Source: Paenibacillus tyrphae
GTDB lineage: Bacteria; Bacillota; Bacilli; Paenibacillales; NBRC-103111
Assembly: GCF_027925525.1 (NCBI RefSeq)
Contig: NZ_BSDJ01000003.1
Location: forward strand, 186,001-250,000
Direction of reading: 5' to 3'
Length of the DNA: 64,000 nucleotides
Under the pieces are notes generated by a model that saw only the letters and a list, made by a program, of their open reading frames with translations, searched no databases and was not told the DNA's origin. Shown here piece after piece: positions 34,420 through 43,795 of the stretch. A program made the position numbers and the translations under genes. Position 1 is the stretch's first letter, and each line of letters begins with the position of its first letter.

Positions 34420-36741
34420 TTAAGCTTCCGCAGTGTCTTTGTCACCGTGCCGGATCGCAGCCAAAAAAGCTTCCATCTCGCGCGGGGACAAAGGTCGGCT
34501 GAGCAAATAACCCTGTACGGTATCGCAGCCGATCTGCTTCAGCCGCGCAAGCTCCGCTTCCGTCTCTACGCCCTCGGCGACCGTCCGGAGTCCGAGCGCA
34601 TGGGCCATGTCGACGATCGCTTGGACCAGAGCGCGGTTGACCGGATCATGGTCCAGCCCCTGGATGAACGTCTTGTCGATTTTGAGCACGCTGAAATCGA
34701 ACTTTTTCAGGTAAGCAAGCGCGGAATGGCCGGTGCCGAAATCGTCGATGGCTGTCCCGATGCCAATCCGGCGCAGCTCCTTCAGAAGCTGGATCGTCGC
34801 CTCGGCCTTCGTCAGACCGGCGCTTTCCGTAATTTCGATCTCCAATTGGGAAGGATCGACCTCGTGCCGCTGCAGGATCTGCCGGATGCGTTCGGGCAAA
34901 TGAGGCCGGTGCAGCTGCCGCGCGGATAAATTGACGGCTACCTTGACCGGATGCCCGAGCAAGGAGGTCCACTGGGCGTGCTGCATGCACACTTTCTCCA
35001 GCACCCATTCGTCCATATCGGCGATCATGCCGATCTCTTCGGCTACCGGGATGAACTCTTGCGGGCTGAGAAGCCCCATCACCGGATGGTTCCATCGCGT
35101 CAGTGCTTCCAATCCGGTCAAGCGGCCGGCCCGACAATCCATCTGCGGCTGATAGTACACTTCCAGCTGGCCGGCCTCCGCTGCCGCGCGCAGGCCGTTT
35201 TCCAGCATCAGTTGGCGCGGCAGCTTCTCCGTCCACTTGGGCATGTACAGCCGATATTCGTTCCGGCTCTCCTTGGCGGCGTACATGGCGGAATCGGCGT
35301 GCCTCAGGAGTGTTTCCATGTCGCTTCCGTCCTTAGGATAAAGACTGATGCCGACACTGCCGGTGATATAAAAATCATGTTCTGCGACGTGAAACTTCCG
35401 CGCAAGCTCCGCCAAAACGGTATCCGCAACGGCGGTCGCCTCCTTTGGGTCCCGCAGATGGGGCAAAATGATCGTAAACTCGTCTCCGCCAAACCGGGAT
35501 ACGATCTGTGGCGCTTCGACGCACTGAAGCAACCGCTGCCCAGCTTGCATGAGCAGCCGGTCTCCGATGTCGTGGCCGAGCGAATCGTTGATGACCTTGA
35601 ACCGGTCGAGGTCGATGAAGAGCACCCCGACCATCGTGCCGATTTGCTGCGCTTCTTCCAGCGCGGCTTGCAGCTGATTTTGAAAATGACGCCGGTTCGG
35701 TAGCCCCGTCAGCCCGTCGTAATGGGCCAGGTAGCGAAGATCTTCTTCCGCTTTCTTGCGCTCCGTAATATCAGAGAAAATACCCGCATACGTCCGGACT
35801 TCGCCATACTCGTCCTTGATCGCTTTGATCGTCAGCCATTGCGGGTAAAGGTCTCCGGATTTCCGCTTGTTCCAAATTTCCCCTTGCCAGCTTCCGGTTT
35901 TTCGAATCGTCGTCCACATGTGTTGGTAGAAAGCTTTGTCGTGCTGCCCGGAGTATAAAATTTTTGGCGTTTGCCCGACCGCTTCCTTCGCCGAAAAACC
36001 GGTGATGGTTGCGAAAGCCGGGTTGACCGACAAAATTAGCCCTTCGATATCGGTAATCATGATTCCCTCGTGCGACGCTTCAAACACGCCCGCATGCATC
36101 CTCAGCGTCTGCTCGTCTTTTTTGCGTTCGGAGGTGTCGGAGTAAATGCCCACATAATTGACGATCCGCCCATGATCATCCTTGACGGCGTTGATGATCA
36201 GCCAGCCGGGAAACGAGCTGCCGTCCTTGCGCTGGCACCAGATCTCGCCCTGCCAGCTTCCATGGCGGATGCAGGCCCACATGTTGGCATAGAAGTTGTT
36301 GTCGTGCTTTCCGGATTGCAGGACGCAGGGCGTTTGGCCCAGCAGCTCACGGGCTTCATAGCCCGTCATCCGGGCAAACGATTCGTTGATATCGATAATC
36401 CGCGTCGCCGCATCCATAACCATGATGCCTTCCTGAGCGGATTGAAATACCCGCGCATATAACCGCAAGTGCTTCTCCGACGATCGCCGCCGGTCCGCCT
36501 CGCGCCGCAACCGGACGCTATAGCGCTGCAGGATGCGGTAAAATACGACGGAGTTCAACAGAAAAAGCCCCCAGCGCAGCAGTGTCGGCACATCCGGCGC
36601 CCCGTATCCCATAGCGTCAAGCAGGTTTGTTACCGTGTTCACAATAGCATTCGATAAAAAAATAAGAATCAGATTCGATATGATGAAAAAAAGCGTCACC
36701 GAGTCCAAAACGGGCAGCTTGCCTCGGTTGGCGGATCTCAT
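34420..36741 (-). CDS. PAS-PAS-GGDEF-EAL cyclic-di-GMP signalling protein with membrane anchor
   Basis: 773 aa. Two membrane segments near the N-terminus (~12-37 and ~52-70), then two similar PAS/PAC domains (~92-215 and ~216-340; both contain YxGxxSDxxERKK), a GGDEF domain with intact GGDEF (418-422) and an EAL domain with E545 in GLEAL, EITES and DDFGTGHSAL. No RxxD inhibition site. The two PAS domains look duplicated. It should be a membrane-bound bifunctional enzyme. The ribosome site is AAAGGTGG. It shares a 243-bp divergent region with the secreted protein gene at 36985. Confidence 0.93.
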   Translation of the reverse strand: MRSANRGKLPVLDSVTLFFIISNLILIFLSNAIVNTVTNLLDAMGYGAPDVPTLLRWGLFLLNSVVFYRILQRYSVRLRREADRRRSSEKHLRLYARVFQSAQEGIMVMDAATRIIDINESFARMTGYEARELLGQTPCVLQSGKHDNNFYANMWACIRHGSWQGEIWCQRKDGSSFPGWLIINAVKDDHGRIVNYVGIYSDTSERKKDEQTLRMHAGVFEASHEGIMITDIEGLILSVNPAFATITGFSAKEAVGQTPKILYSGQHDKAFYQHMWTTIRKTGSWQGEIWNKRKSGDLYPQWLTIKAIKDEYGEVRTYAGIFSDITERKKAEEDLRYLAHYDGLTGLPNRRHFQNQLQAALEEAQQIGTMVGVLFIDLDRFKVINDSLGHDIGDRLLMQAGQRLLQCVEAPQIVSRFGGDEFTIILPHLRDPKEATAVADTVLAELARKFHVAEHDFYITGSVGISLYPKDGSDMETLLRHADSAMYAAKESRNEYRLYMPKWTEKLPRQLMLENGLRAAAEAGQLEVYYQPQMDCRAGRLTGLEALTRWNHPVMGLLSPQEFIPVAEEIGMIADMDEWVLEKVCMQHAQWTSLLGHPVKVAVNLSARQLHRPHLPERIRQILQRHEVDPSQLEIEITESAGLTKAEATIQLLKELRRIGIGTAIDDFGTGHSALAYLKKFDFSVLKIDKTFIQGLDHDPVNRALVQAIVDMAHALGLRTVAEGVETEAELARLKQIGCDTVQGYLLSRPLSPREMEAFLAAIRHGDKDTAEA

Positions 36742-36833
36742 ATATCATTGCCACCTTTGCCATAGAATCAGTTTATTTCCTTGCATTGGAAAAAACTCTC
36801 TCCACAAGGTTATACTAGTAGCCGCTCGTTGCC

Positions 36834-36849
36834 TGTGATGAAGATCACA
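36834..36849. promoter_or_regulatory. Perfect Crp/Fnr-type box
   Basis: TGTGATGAAGATCACA is a perfect 5-6-5 palindrome of the TGTGA-N6-TCACA type used by Crp and by Bacillus Fnr. It lies between the divergent GGDEF-EAL gene and the secreted protein gene; a TATACT -10 is at 36811-36816. Confidence 0.55.
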
Positions 36850-36984
36850 CACAATTTCCCATATTGTTGCGATATTTTGTCCGCTTTGCTTTGTTACTTT
36901 AAGACTGCAGGGATAAACGCCCGTCCAGCAAGCGGGCATTCTCCTGCGAAAATCAAATTCAGATCAACGAAGGAGTGCAGGACA

Positions 36985-37653
36985 ATGAAAAACATATTGA
37001 AGATGGGTACGATCGGCACGCTACTGCTGGCAACGGCTTTTGGAGCGATGGGTACGGCAGCGGCGGCCGAGCAGGCGAAGGAGGTACCGCCTGGCGTCCA
37101 TTCGGGGGTTATGAATCCCGGCAACGGCGCTTATATGAGACTGCTGGCGAAGATCTACATACCGGAGAGCGCAGAGGAGTGGAAAAAAGCGGTCGAAGAG
37201 CGCAAGCAGGCGGAAAATGACATGACGGAAGCGACTCAGGCACGCATCAAGTTTAAGGACGAGCTGTCGCGCAATTATAAACCGGAGACCGCCCCTAAAG
37301 CGCCCAATGTCGAATATAAAGAAAACTCCGCTACGGGCAAAAAGCAACTGTTTATAGACGGTAAACCCGCAGATCGTTATTCAAACGGAAGGCCGATAGT
37401 AGACGGCAAGATTGTAGAAGGCATCGCTGTCGCTATAGAGGGTATGGATGGTATAATCGATAAAAGACCGGAGCAGTCCGAAGAGTCGAAGCGGGCGGAG
37501 GCATACGCGAAAGCGGTCGAAGCAGGCGATACGGAAGCGATTCGCGGGCTGCTGCCGAAGCTGCTGAACGATTACCGCAAGCAGACAACCGCAATCAAAG
37601 AAGAGGCCGCAAGAATGAAAGCGGAGGATGGCAAGATCAAAGCGGGTCTGTAA
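36985..37653 (+). CDS. Secreted protein homologous to the adjacent kinase sensor domain
   Basis: 222 aa. Signal peptide (MKNILKMGTIGTLLLATAFGAMGTAAAAE), no lipobox, otherwise charged and helical. Residues 60-96 match kinase residues 84-120 at 25 of 37 positions (shared AENDM, KFKDEL), and residues 185-220 match kinase 193-228 at 27 of 36 (shared AIRGLLPKLL, DYRKQT). AAGGAGT precedes ATG 36985. A terminator follows, then the response regulator and kinase genes. It could be a soluble ligand, decoy or partner of the sensor. No known family recognised. Confidence 0.8.
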   Translation: MKNILKMGTIGTLLLATAFGAMGTAAAAEQAKEVPPGVHSGVMNPGNGAYMRLLAKIYIPESAEEWKKAVEERKQAENDMTEATQARIKFKDELSRNYKPETAPKAPNVEYKENSATGKKQLFIDGKPADRYSNGRPIVDGKIVEGIAVAIEGMDGIIDKRPEQSEESKRAEAYAKAVEAGDTEAIRGLLPKLLNDYRKQTTAIKEEAARMKAEDGKIKAGL

Positions 37654-37679
37654 AAAGCGGTACGTAATCATATTTTATA

Positions 37680-37723
37680 AAAGGCGTTCTTTTCGGGCAC
37701 AGTCAGGCCGAAGACGCCTTTTT
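37680..37723 (+). terminator. Terminator between the secreted protein and regulator genes
   Basis: AAGGCGT (37681-37687) pairs with ACGCCTT (37714-37720), inner CGG/CCG, then TTT. Some read-through would link the three genes. Confidence 0.65.
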
Positions 37724-37767
37724 CCTTTGGCGCAAACATGCTGGGACAGATACAGGAGAGGATTCGG

Positions 37768-38460
37768 ATGTACCGTATTTTTTTGGTGGAGGACGAAGAA
37801 CATTTGAACGGGGTGCTTTCCGCTTATCTTGAAAGCGAGGGTTGGCAGGTGCGTTCGTTTCTGAATGGCGGGGAGGCTCGTCAAGCGATAGGGGAACGGC
37901 CGGACCTGTGGATCCTCGACATTATGCTGCCTGGTATCGACGGTTACCAGTTGCTTCGCGAGATCAAGGCGGATCAGCCGCGGCTGCCGGTTATTTTCAT
38001 TTCCGCGAGGGACGCCGATATCGATAGGGTCATTGGGCTGGAGCTGGGCAGCGACGATTATATGGCCAAGCCGTTTCTCCCGCGGGAGCTGGTCATCCGT
38101 ACGCGCAAACTGCTGGAGCGCGTATACGGGGACGGAAGGCAAGACGCGGGGGCGGAGGCCCGCGGCCGCGCGCAGCTGCTCGTGCCGCCCTATATCGTTG
38201 ATGAAGGTGGGCGAACGGTGAGGACGGAGAAAGGAAAGGCCGTGGACCTCACCTCCAAGGAGTTCGATCTGATTGTTTATTTTGGCCGGCATGCCGGCCA
38301 ACTGCTTGATCGCGAGCAGGTGCTGGCGGGCGTTTGGGGCAGCGATTATTACGGGTCCGACCGCGTTGTGGACGATCTGGTTCGGCGGTTGAGGCGAAAG
38401 CTGCCGCAGCTGAGGCTGGAGACCGTATACGGATACGGGTACAGGCTGGTGAAAGCGTGA
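37768..38460 (+). CDS. OmpR/PhoB-type response regulator
   Basis: 230 aa. Receiver domain (1-~118) with phosphorylatable D51 in LDIMLPG, acidic pair ED near residue 9, and K near 102 (MAKPFLP); then a winged-helix Trans_reg_C domain with VDLTSKEFDLIVYF, GSDRVVDDLVRRLRRKL and VYGYGYRL. GGAGAG precedes ATG 37768. Its stop overlaps the kinase start (GTGA), the usual sign of a coupled two-component pair. Confidence 0.95.
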   Translation: MYRIFLVEDEEHLNGVLSAYLESEGWQVRSFLNGGEARQAIGERPDLWILDIMLPGIDGYQLLREIKADQPRLPVIFISARDADIDRVIGLELGSDDYMAKPFLPRELVIRTRKLLERVYGDGRQDAGAEARGRAQLLVPPYIVDEGGRTVRTEKGKAVDLTSKEFDLIVYFGRHAGQLLDREQVLAGVWGSDYYGSDRVVDDLVRRLRRKLPQLRLETVYGYGYRLVKA

Positions 38461-40328
38461 AGCATTGGCCTCTTGCCGTCAAATTATGGGGGATCTTTAC
38501 TGCCTTGACGATCGGCAGTTTCTCGCTGCTGGCTGTGCTGCTGCCATGGACGTTGAAAGATTTTTTTACGGAACAGCTGTACGATTCCTTACTTGACCAG
38601 TCTCAAATGTATGCGTCCTCCCCGCCTCCTTTTCGTCCTTCCGACATATCGGCTTCTGCCATTATGGGGATGGCGGGCTTCCGGGAGATGATCAAGCGGG
38701 TTGCTCCTGAAAGCGAGGAGATGTGGAAACAGGCGTTTGGGGAGCGCGAGCTGGCGGAAAACGACATGGCGAAAGCGACTCAGGAACGCACCAAGTTCAA
38801 GGACGAGCTACAGCGCAGCTTCAATAAGAAGGACTCTCCTCAGAACGGCAAAATTGATTTTAAAGAAAGCGCTGCGGCTGGAGTGACCCCGACTTTAATC
38901 GGTAAGCATCCGGATAACGGGATCAACGGGGGGAAAGAATCGGAGCTTTCGGATAAGATGAAGCTTTTGGAGACGTACGCGCAAGATGTCGAAGCGGGAG
39001 ATACGCAAGCGATCCGAGCGGAGGACGCGGAAGCGATCCGCGGATTGCTTCCGAAGCTGCTGGACGATTATCGCAAGCAGACGGCCTCGCTGAAAGAGGC
39101 CGCTGCCAGAATGACAATCGAGGACGATAAGCTCAAAGCAGAGGGAGCTATCAAGAAAACGGAGCCCTTTTTGCCGCCGCCGAATGGTCCGTCCGTTCAA
39201 CATTTGATGCTGAGTACGAAAGGGAATATATCGTTATTCGAAATGAACGGCGCTTTGACCTCGGCCGATCCTCTCGTGCGAACTATGGCGCAGGATGCCC
39301 GGCTGCAACAGGCTCCCGTACAAAAGTATATGAGCAATATCGAGGGCAAGCTGGTCTTTTATGTCATCCGAATACAAGAGATTCAAGGCGGCCCCGGCTT
39401 CATGGTATCCTACACCACGAGCAGTTACCGCAACGATCTGGTGATGGCGATGTTCGGTCGGCTGGCGCTGCTCATGGCAGCGCTGATCGTACTGAGCTGG
39501 CTCCCGTGTCTGGGGCTGGCCCAATATTTGACGCGCCCGCTTGTGCAGATGGAGCGGCATGTCGGACGGCTTGCCAGACGCGATTGGCACGAGCCGCTGG
39601 AGACGGTCAGCAAGGATGAAATCGGGCGTTTGGGATCGGCCATCGAGACGATGCGTCAGCAGCTTGTAAGGCAGGACAAAACGCAGCAGTTTTTCCTCCA
39701 TAACATCTCGCATGAGCTCAAGACGCCCGTCATGGTGATCCGCAGCTATGCCCAGTCCATTATGGACGGCGTCTTTCCGCGGAAAACGCTGGCCGGCAGC
39801 GTGGACGTCATTATGAAGGAATCGGAGCGGCTGGAGAAACGGATCCGCGACCTGCTTTATTTGAACAAGCTGAATTATTTTACGTCCCGGGAGAAGCCGC
39901 ATCAGCCCTTCGATCTGAAAGCGTTGCTGGACGATACCGTGGAGAGGCTGCGCTACCGCCGCGCAGACATTGCTTGGGAGGTCAGCGTCCCGGATGCGGT
40001 CATGCTCACCGGCGACCGGGAGCAGTGGGGAGTCGCGCTGGAGAATCTGACCGATAACCAGCTGCGGTATGCGCAAACTAGTATCCGGCTTGAAGTGAAG
40101 CCGGGGGGAGCTGGAGCTCCCATCGTTCGCCTATGGAACGACGGGCCGCCGCTCGATGAGGAGACGACGCAAAGCTTGTTCGAGCCGTTCCAGACCGGAG
40201 GAGACGGGCAGTTCGGCTTAGGCCTTGCCATTGTCAAGCAAATCGCCGTCAACCACGGCTATATGGCCCGGGCCGCGAATGAAGAAGGGGGTGTCGCCTT
40301 TTATTTGGAACCGGGCGCTTCGGTCTAA
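38457..40328 (+). CDS. Sensor histidine kinase with duplicated secreted-protein module
   Basis: 623 aa from GTG 38457, overlapping the regulator's stop. TM1 (~8-32), a large extracytoplasmic domain (~35-320), TM2 (~330-355), HAMP, HisKA with H419 (HNISHELKTP), and HATPase_c with ENLTDNQLRYA and the GLGLAIVKQIAVNHG G2 box. The extracytoplasmic domain contains two blocks (84-120, 173-229) strongly similar to the secreted protein at 36985. It also has an 8-codon internal duplication (AAGCGATCCG at 39007 and 39031) absent from the secreted copy. The ligand is unknown. Confidence 0.93.
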   Translation: MKHWPLAVKLWGIFTALTIGSFSLLAVLLPWTLKDFFTEQLYDSLLDQSQMYASSPPPFRPSDISASAIMGMAGFREMIKRVAPESEEMWKQAFGERELAENDMAKATQERTKFKDELQRSFNKKDSPQNGKIDFKESAAAGVTPTLIGKHPDNGINGGKESELSDKMKLLETYAQDVEAGDTQAIRAEDAEAIRGLLPKLLDDYRKQTASLKEAAARMTIEDDKLKAEGAIKKTEPFLPPPNGPSVQHLMLSTKGNISLFEMNGALTSADPLVRTMAQDARLQQAPVQKYMSNIEGKLVFYVIRIQEIQGGPGFMVSYTTSSYRNDLVMAMFGRLALLMAALIVLSWLPCLGLAQYLTRPLVQMERHVGRLARRDWHEPLETVSKDEIGRLGSAIETMRQQLVRQDKTQQFFLHNISHELKTPVMVIRSYAQSIMDGVFPRKTLAGSVDVIMKESERLEKRIRDLLYLNKLNYFTSREKPHQPFDLKALLDDTVERLRYRRADIAWEVSVPDAVMLTGDREQWGVALENLTDNQLRYAQTSIRLEVKPGGAGAPIVRLWNDGPPLDEETTQSLFEPFQTGGDGQFGLGLAIVKQIAVNHGYMARAANEEGGVAFYLEPGASV

Positions 40329-40447
40329 TCGCTTCCTTCCGGAATAGTCGCAAAAACTGCCATGCCGATGACCTGATGGTACGAGTAAAATGGACTGGGA
40401 AAAGCACACTTTTTGCCGCATAGTCCAAACATGCCATAGGGCAAGGC

Positions 40448-40459
40448 CATAGGATATAC
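40448..40459 (+). promoter_or_regulatory. Candidate sigma-K -10 box of the second yjcZ-type gene
   Basis: CATAGGATATAC fits CATAnnnTA with AC 17 bp upstream, 28 nt before the start codon; it matches CATAAGGTATAC of the other copy. Confidence 0.4.
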
Positions 40460-40486
40460 CATGTAAACGAAAGGAGGGACCGAACA

Positions 40487-40615
40487 ATGGGTGGTTTTGG
40501 TGGCTTTGGCGGTTGCGGTGGCGGCTTTGGCGGCTGCGGCGGGTTTACTAGCACAGGTGTCATTCTCGTTCTCTTCATTCTGCTTGTAATCGTTCTTCGT
40601 TCCTGGTGGGCCTAA
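40487..40615 (+). CDS. YjcZ family sporulation peptide
   Basis: 42 aa: a Gly/Phe/Cys-rich start (MGGFGGFGGCGGGFGGCGG) then FTSTGVILVLFILLVIV and a short basic-aromatic end. This is the YjcZ pattern and shares its core with the peptide at 21297-21395. AAAGGAGGG precedes the ATG and a terminator follows. Expected to be made during sporulation. Confidence 0.82.
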   Translation: MGGFGGFGGCGGGFGGCGGFTSTGVILVLFILLVIVLRSWWA

Positions 40616-40630
40616 TAGCGTGGCCCCTTG

Positions 40631-40661
40631 AAGATCCCGAGTTTTTACGGGATCTTTTTTT
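40631..40661 (+). terminator. Terminator after the yjcZ-type gene
   Basis: AAGATCCCG (40631-40639) pairs with CGGGATCTT (40649-40657), then a T-run. Confidence 0.85.
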
Positions 40662-40763
40662 ATACCTGCCCGCTGGTGAATCGGTATACATAGGGGGGAT
40701 GCGGCGGTTAGAATGGAAAAGAACAAGAACCAGAGAATGAACGAGGAGAGGAAGGTTATTATA

Positions 40764-41087
40764 GTGCAGGCCGTCATCTTATTTATTCTCGCGGGGCTGG
40801 CCGAGATCGGCGGAGGGTACCTTGTCTGGTTATGGCTCCGGGAAGGAAGAGCGATCGGTTACGGCCTCGTCGGCGCGCTGATTCTTGTCGTGTACGGGAT
40901 TATTCCGACGTTGCAAAGCTTTCCGAGCTTCGGGCGGGTGTATGCGGCTTACGGCGGCGTCTTCGTCGTCTTGTCGGTTCTGTGGGGCTGGGGCATCGAC
41001 AAGAAAGCTCCGGACGTCTACGACTGGCTCGGGATGAGCCTATGTCTGGCCGGGGTCGCCGTCATGCTGTACGCCCCACGGTCCTAG
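40764..41087 (+). CDS. YnfA/UPF0060 family small membrane protein
   Basis: 107 aa with four membrane helices, the usual ~108-aa length of the UPF0060 family. [20 protein letters not shown] and [23 protein letters not shown] are the family signatures. Members resemble small multidrug-resistance transporters, but function is mostly untested. GTG 40764 has AGGAAGG eight bases upstream and gives the family's normal length; ATG 40713 would add 17 hydrophilic residues. Confidence 0.88.
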   Translation: MQAVILFILAGLAEIGGGYLVWLWLREGRAIGYGLVGALILVVYGIIPTLQSFPSFGRVYAAYGGVFVVLSVLWGWGIDKKAPDVYDWLGMSLCLAGVAVMLYAPRS

Positions 41088-41110
41088 CGCGGCGCCCTGG
41101 GAGGAAAGTG

Positions 41111-41162
41111 AAAAAAGAAGCCTTTCCCAGCGGATGAACCATCCGGCGAAAAGGCTTCTTTG
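41111..41162. terminator. Bidirectional terminator between ynfA and glnS
   Basis: AAGAAGCCTTT (41115-41125) pairs with AAAGGCTTCTT (41150-41160), with an inner CGGAT/ATCCG stem. T-runs on both sides. Confidence 0.8.
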
Positions 41163-41170
41163 AGCGTGCG

Positions 41171-42844
41171 TTATTTTTTTGGGTCAAACGAGCTCTTCAG
41201 CGACACGATCCGGTTGAACACCGGGCGGCCTTCCGTCGAATGCTTCGGATCGACGTTGAAGTAGCCGTGGCGGAAAAACTGGAACTTATCCTGAGGCTTC
41301 GCGTCCCGCATATTGTTTTCGACGAAGCCTTGCACCGCTTCGAGCGACTTCGGATTAATATTGTCGAGGAACGATTCGCCTTCTTCCGCTTGCTCATCGA
41401 GAATGAGTGGCTCGTACAGGCGGAATTCCGTCGGGACGGCTTGCGTCGCTTCCACCCAGTGAATCGTCCCCTTGACCTTGCGGCCGGTAAAGCCGCTGCC
41501 GCTCTTCGTTTCCGGATCGTACGTGCAGTGCAGCTCCGTGACGTTGCCGTCCGCGTCCTTGATCACGTTCTCGCATTTGATGAAGTAGGCGTGCTTCAGA
41601 CGCACTTCATTGCCGGGGAACAGGCGGAAGTAGCCTTTAATCGGCTCCTCCATAAAGTCGTCCCGCTCGATATAAATTTCCCGCGAGAACGGAATTTGAC
41701 GATGTCCCATCGCTTCGTTCTCGGGATTGTTCTCCGCATCCAGCATCTCCACTTGCCCTTCTGGGTAGTTCGTGATGACCACCTTCAGCGGCTGCAGCAC
41801 GGCCATCGTGCGCGGCGCCTTCAATTTGAGGTCCTCGCGGATGAAATGCTCCAGCATCTTCTCGTCGACGATACTGTTGTTCGTCTTCACTACGCCGACC
41901 TCGCGGCAGAACGTACGGATCGCTTCCGGAGTATAGCCCTTGCGGCGCAGACCGGAGATCGTAGGCATCCGCGGATCGTCCCAGCCGTCGACGACGTTCT
42001 CGTCCACGAGCAGCTTCAGCTTCCGCTTGCTCATCACCGTATTGGTCAGGCTGAGCCGGTTGAATTCGTACTGCCGCGGCACGTTCTCCATCTCGCACTC
42101 CTGCACGACCCAATCGTACAGCGGACGGTGGTCGGCGAACTCCATCGTACAGATGGAATGCGTGATGCCTTCGATCGCGTCCTCCAGCGGATGAGCATAG
42201 TCGTACATCGGATAAATGCACCACTTGTCGCCGGTATTATGGTGATGCGTATGGGAAATCCGGTACAGTACCGGGTCCCGCAGGTTGATGTTCGGCGAGG
42301 CCATGTCGATTTTGGCGCGCAGCACCTTCTCGCCGTTGGCATACTCGCCTTTGCGCATCCGCTCGAACAGGTCGAGATTTTCCTCCACGCTGCGGTCGCG
42401 GTACGGGCTGTCTTGGCCGGGCTCGGTCAGGGTACCCCGCGTTTCGCGGATTTGCTCGGCCGTCAGATCGCATACGTAGGCTTTGCCCTTGCGGATCAAG
42501 CGCACGGCGCGCTCGTACATTTCATCGAAAAAGTCCGAAGCAAAATACAGCTGCTCCCACTCGAAGCCGAGCCACGTGATGTCTTCCTGAATCGAGCGTA
42601 CAAATTCCTCGTCTTCCTTCACCGGGTTCGTGTCGTCAAAACGCAAATGCGTACGTCCGCTGAATTCGTCGGCAAGCTCGAAATTCAGGCAGATCGATTT
42701 CGCGTGCCCGATATGCAGGTAGCCGTTCGGCTCCGGCGGAAAGCGGGTGACGATGGTATTCACTTTACCTGTGTTCAAATCTTCGATCACGATATTTTTG
42801 ATGTAATTGGAGGATGATGCAGAAGCCGGTTTCGTCGTGTCCAA
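41171..42844 (-). CDS. glnS: Glutaminyl-tRNA synthetase
   Basis: 557 aa, close to the E. coli enzyme's length. It charges tRNA-Gln directly with glutamine. Class I signatures: [15 protein letters not shown] (HIGH) and VMSKRKL (KMSKS-type); the C-terminal beta-barrel anticodon-binding domain (~340-550) is complete. Most Bacillales lack GlnRS and use the GatCAB amidation route, so the gene probably came by transfer. TTG 42844 has AAAGG nine bases upstream; TTG 42853 is the alternative start. No YqeY fusion is visible. Confidence 0.93.
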   Translation of the reverse strand: MDTTKPASASSSNYIKNIVIEDLNTGKVNTIVTRFPPEPNGYLHIGHAKSICLNFELADEFSGRTHLRFDDTNPVKEDEEFVRSIQEDITWLGFEWEQLYFASDFFDEMYERAVRLIRKGKAYVCDLTAEQIRETRGTLTEPGQDSPYRDRSVEENLDLFERMRKGEYANGEKVLRAKIDMASPNINLRDPVLYRISHTHHHNTGDKWCIYPMYDYAHPLEDAIEGITHSICTMEFADHRPLYDWVVQECEMENVPRQYEFNRLSLTNTVMSKRKLKLLVDENVVDGWDDPRMPTISGLRRKGYTPEAIRTFCREVGVVKTNNSIVDEKMLEHFIREDLKLKAPRTMAVLQPLKVVITNYPEGQVEMLDAENNPENEAMGHRQIPFSREIYIERDDFMEEPIKGYFRLFPGNEVRLKHAYFIKCENVIKDADGNVTELHCTYDPETKSGSGFTGRKVKGTIHWVEATQAVPTEFRLYEPLILDEQAEEGESFLDNINPKSLEAVQGFVENNMRDAKPQDKFQFFRHGYFNVDPKHSTEGRPVFNRIVSLKSSFDPKK

Positions 42845-43122
42845 TGGGATCAACCTTTCTCACAAATTAGCTGTCAAAATCTATTACTCTCTATAATACA
42901 CAAAATGGAGGGCAATTATAAATGGTTTTCCGTACGATTCTTTGAAGAAAGCCCTTACTTGACGGACTTTTACGCGTTTTCCATCCGAATCTTGGGCGGT
43001 ATCTATGAAAATGGGAGGGATTTTTCTCTCTTTTGCAAGAGACGGCGTAAAATCCGCACCTTGCGGCCAAGAGAACATAAGGTGGAAAGAAGGGGGAATT
43101 GCATAGAAAGGAGCGATTCATT

Positions 43123-43701
43123 GTGAACACGAACCATGGAAAAGAAACGAACCGTCTCGTAACGGTACCGGTGCTGCGGAAGACGCTGGCCGCCATGATT
43201 CCGTTTTATCGGAGGATTGCTTCGGACCCCGCTTATGCCTCGGCGTGGACCCGGGGCGTGCGCCGCGCGGATCTGGATACGCTGATCCGGCTGTTTCGGC
43301 AAGTCGGCTTACCCGAGCGGAGATATGCGTCGTTGTCCACGAACGGCATCGGCTACTTCGTCGATTTCGACGCGCCGAAGCCGATTGTGCTGTACTCGAA
43401 CGCCACCACGATTCGTCCGGGGATGACGCAGTTTTATTTTAACACCAAGGTTCACCGCGCCATCGCCAAGGCGATTTTGCCGCTCTATCAAGAAATCGTC
43501 AACAACCGGCCGTTCGCCTGCATCGTCGTCCGGGCGATCCGCAGCGGCAACCGAGCGCTGCTGGACCGGGTGGTTCGCAGCATTGTCGCGACCCCTCATC
43601 TGCGCTCCGTCTCCATCGAAAGCTCAGGCTTCCGGCTCAGCTTCAAATACGCGGCCAGTCCGTTCCGCTTCGACAACCTGACCTTTGGCGGCGAACCTTA
43701 A
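43123..43701 (+). CDS. Conserved hypothetical protein
   Basis: 192 aa, basic, soluble, without signal peptide or membrane span. It looks like an alpha/beta protein (GIGYFVDFDAPKPIVLYSNATTIRPGMTQFYFNTKVHRAIAK) with a C-terminal strand-rich tail. No family recognised. GTG 43123 has AAAGGAG nine bases upstream. The gene is alone between divergent glnS and a convergent small gene. Confidence 0.7.
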   Translation: MNTNHGKETNRLVTVPVLRKTLAAMIPFYRRIASDPAYASAWTRGVRRADLDTLIRLFRQVGLPERRYASLSTNGIGYFVDFDAPKPIVLYSNATTIRPGMTQFYFNTKVHRAIAKAILPLYQEIVNNRPFACIVVRAIRSGNRALLDRVVRSIVATPHLRSVSIESSGFRLSFKYAASPFRFDNLTFGGEP

Positions 43702-43795
43702 CCTTCATGGCGGCAAAAGGTCCGCAGGACGGCAAATCCCCTGTGTCCGGGCGAGAGGCCGCCGGTCGCAGGGGATTTCTGGTGAGGATATCAGA

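Noticed and set aside
36900..36984. Possible c-di-GMP riboswitch before the secreted protein gene
   Set aside because: GCCCG/CGGGC hairpin is present, but the conserved GEMM aptamer bases are missing.
41240..42817. 525-codon open frame on the plus strand
   Set aside because: Antisense to glnS; composition typical of a shadow frame.
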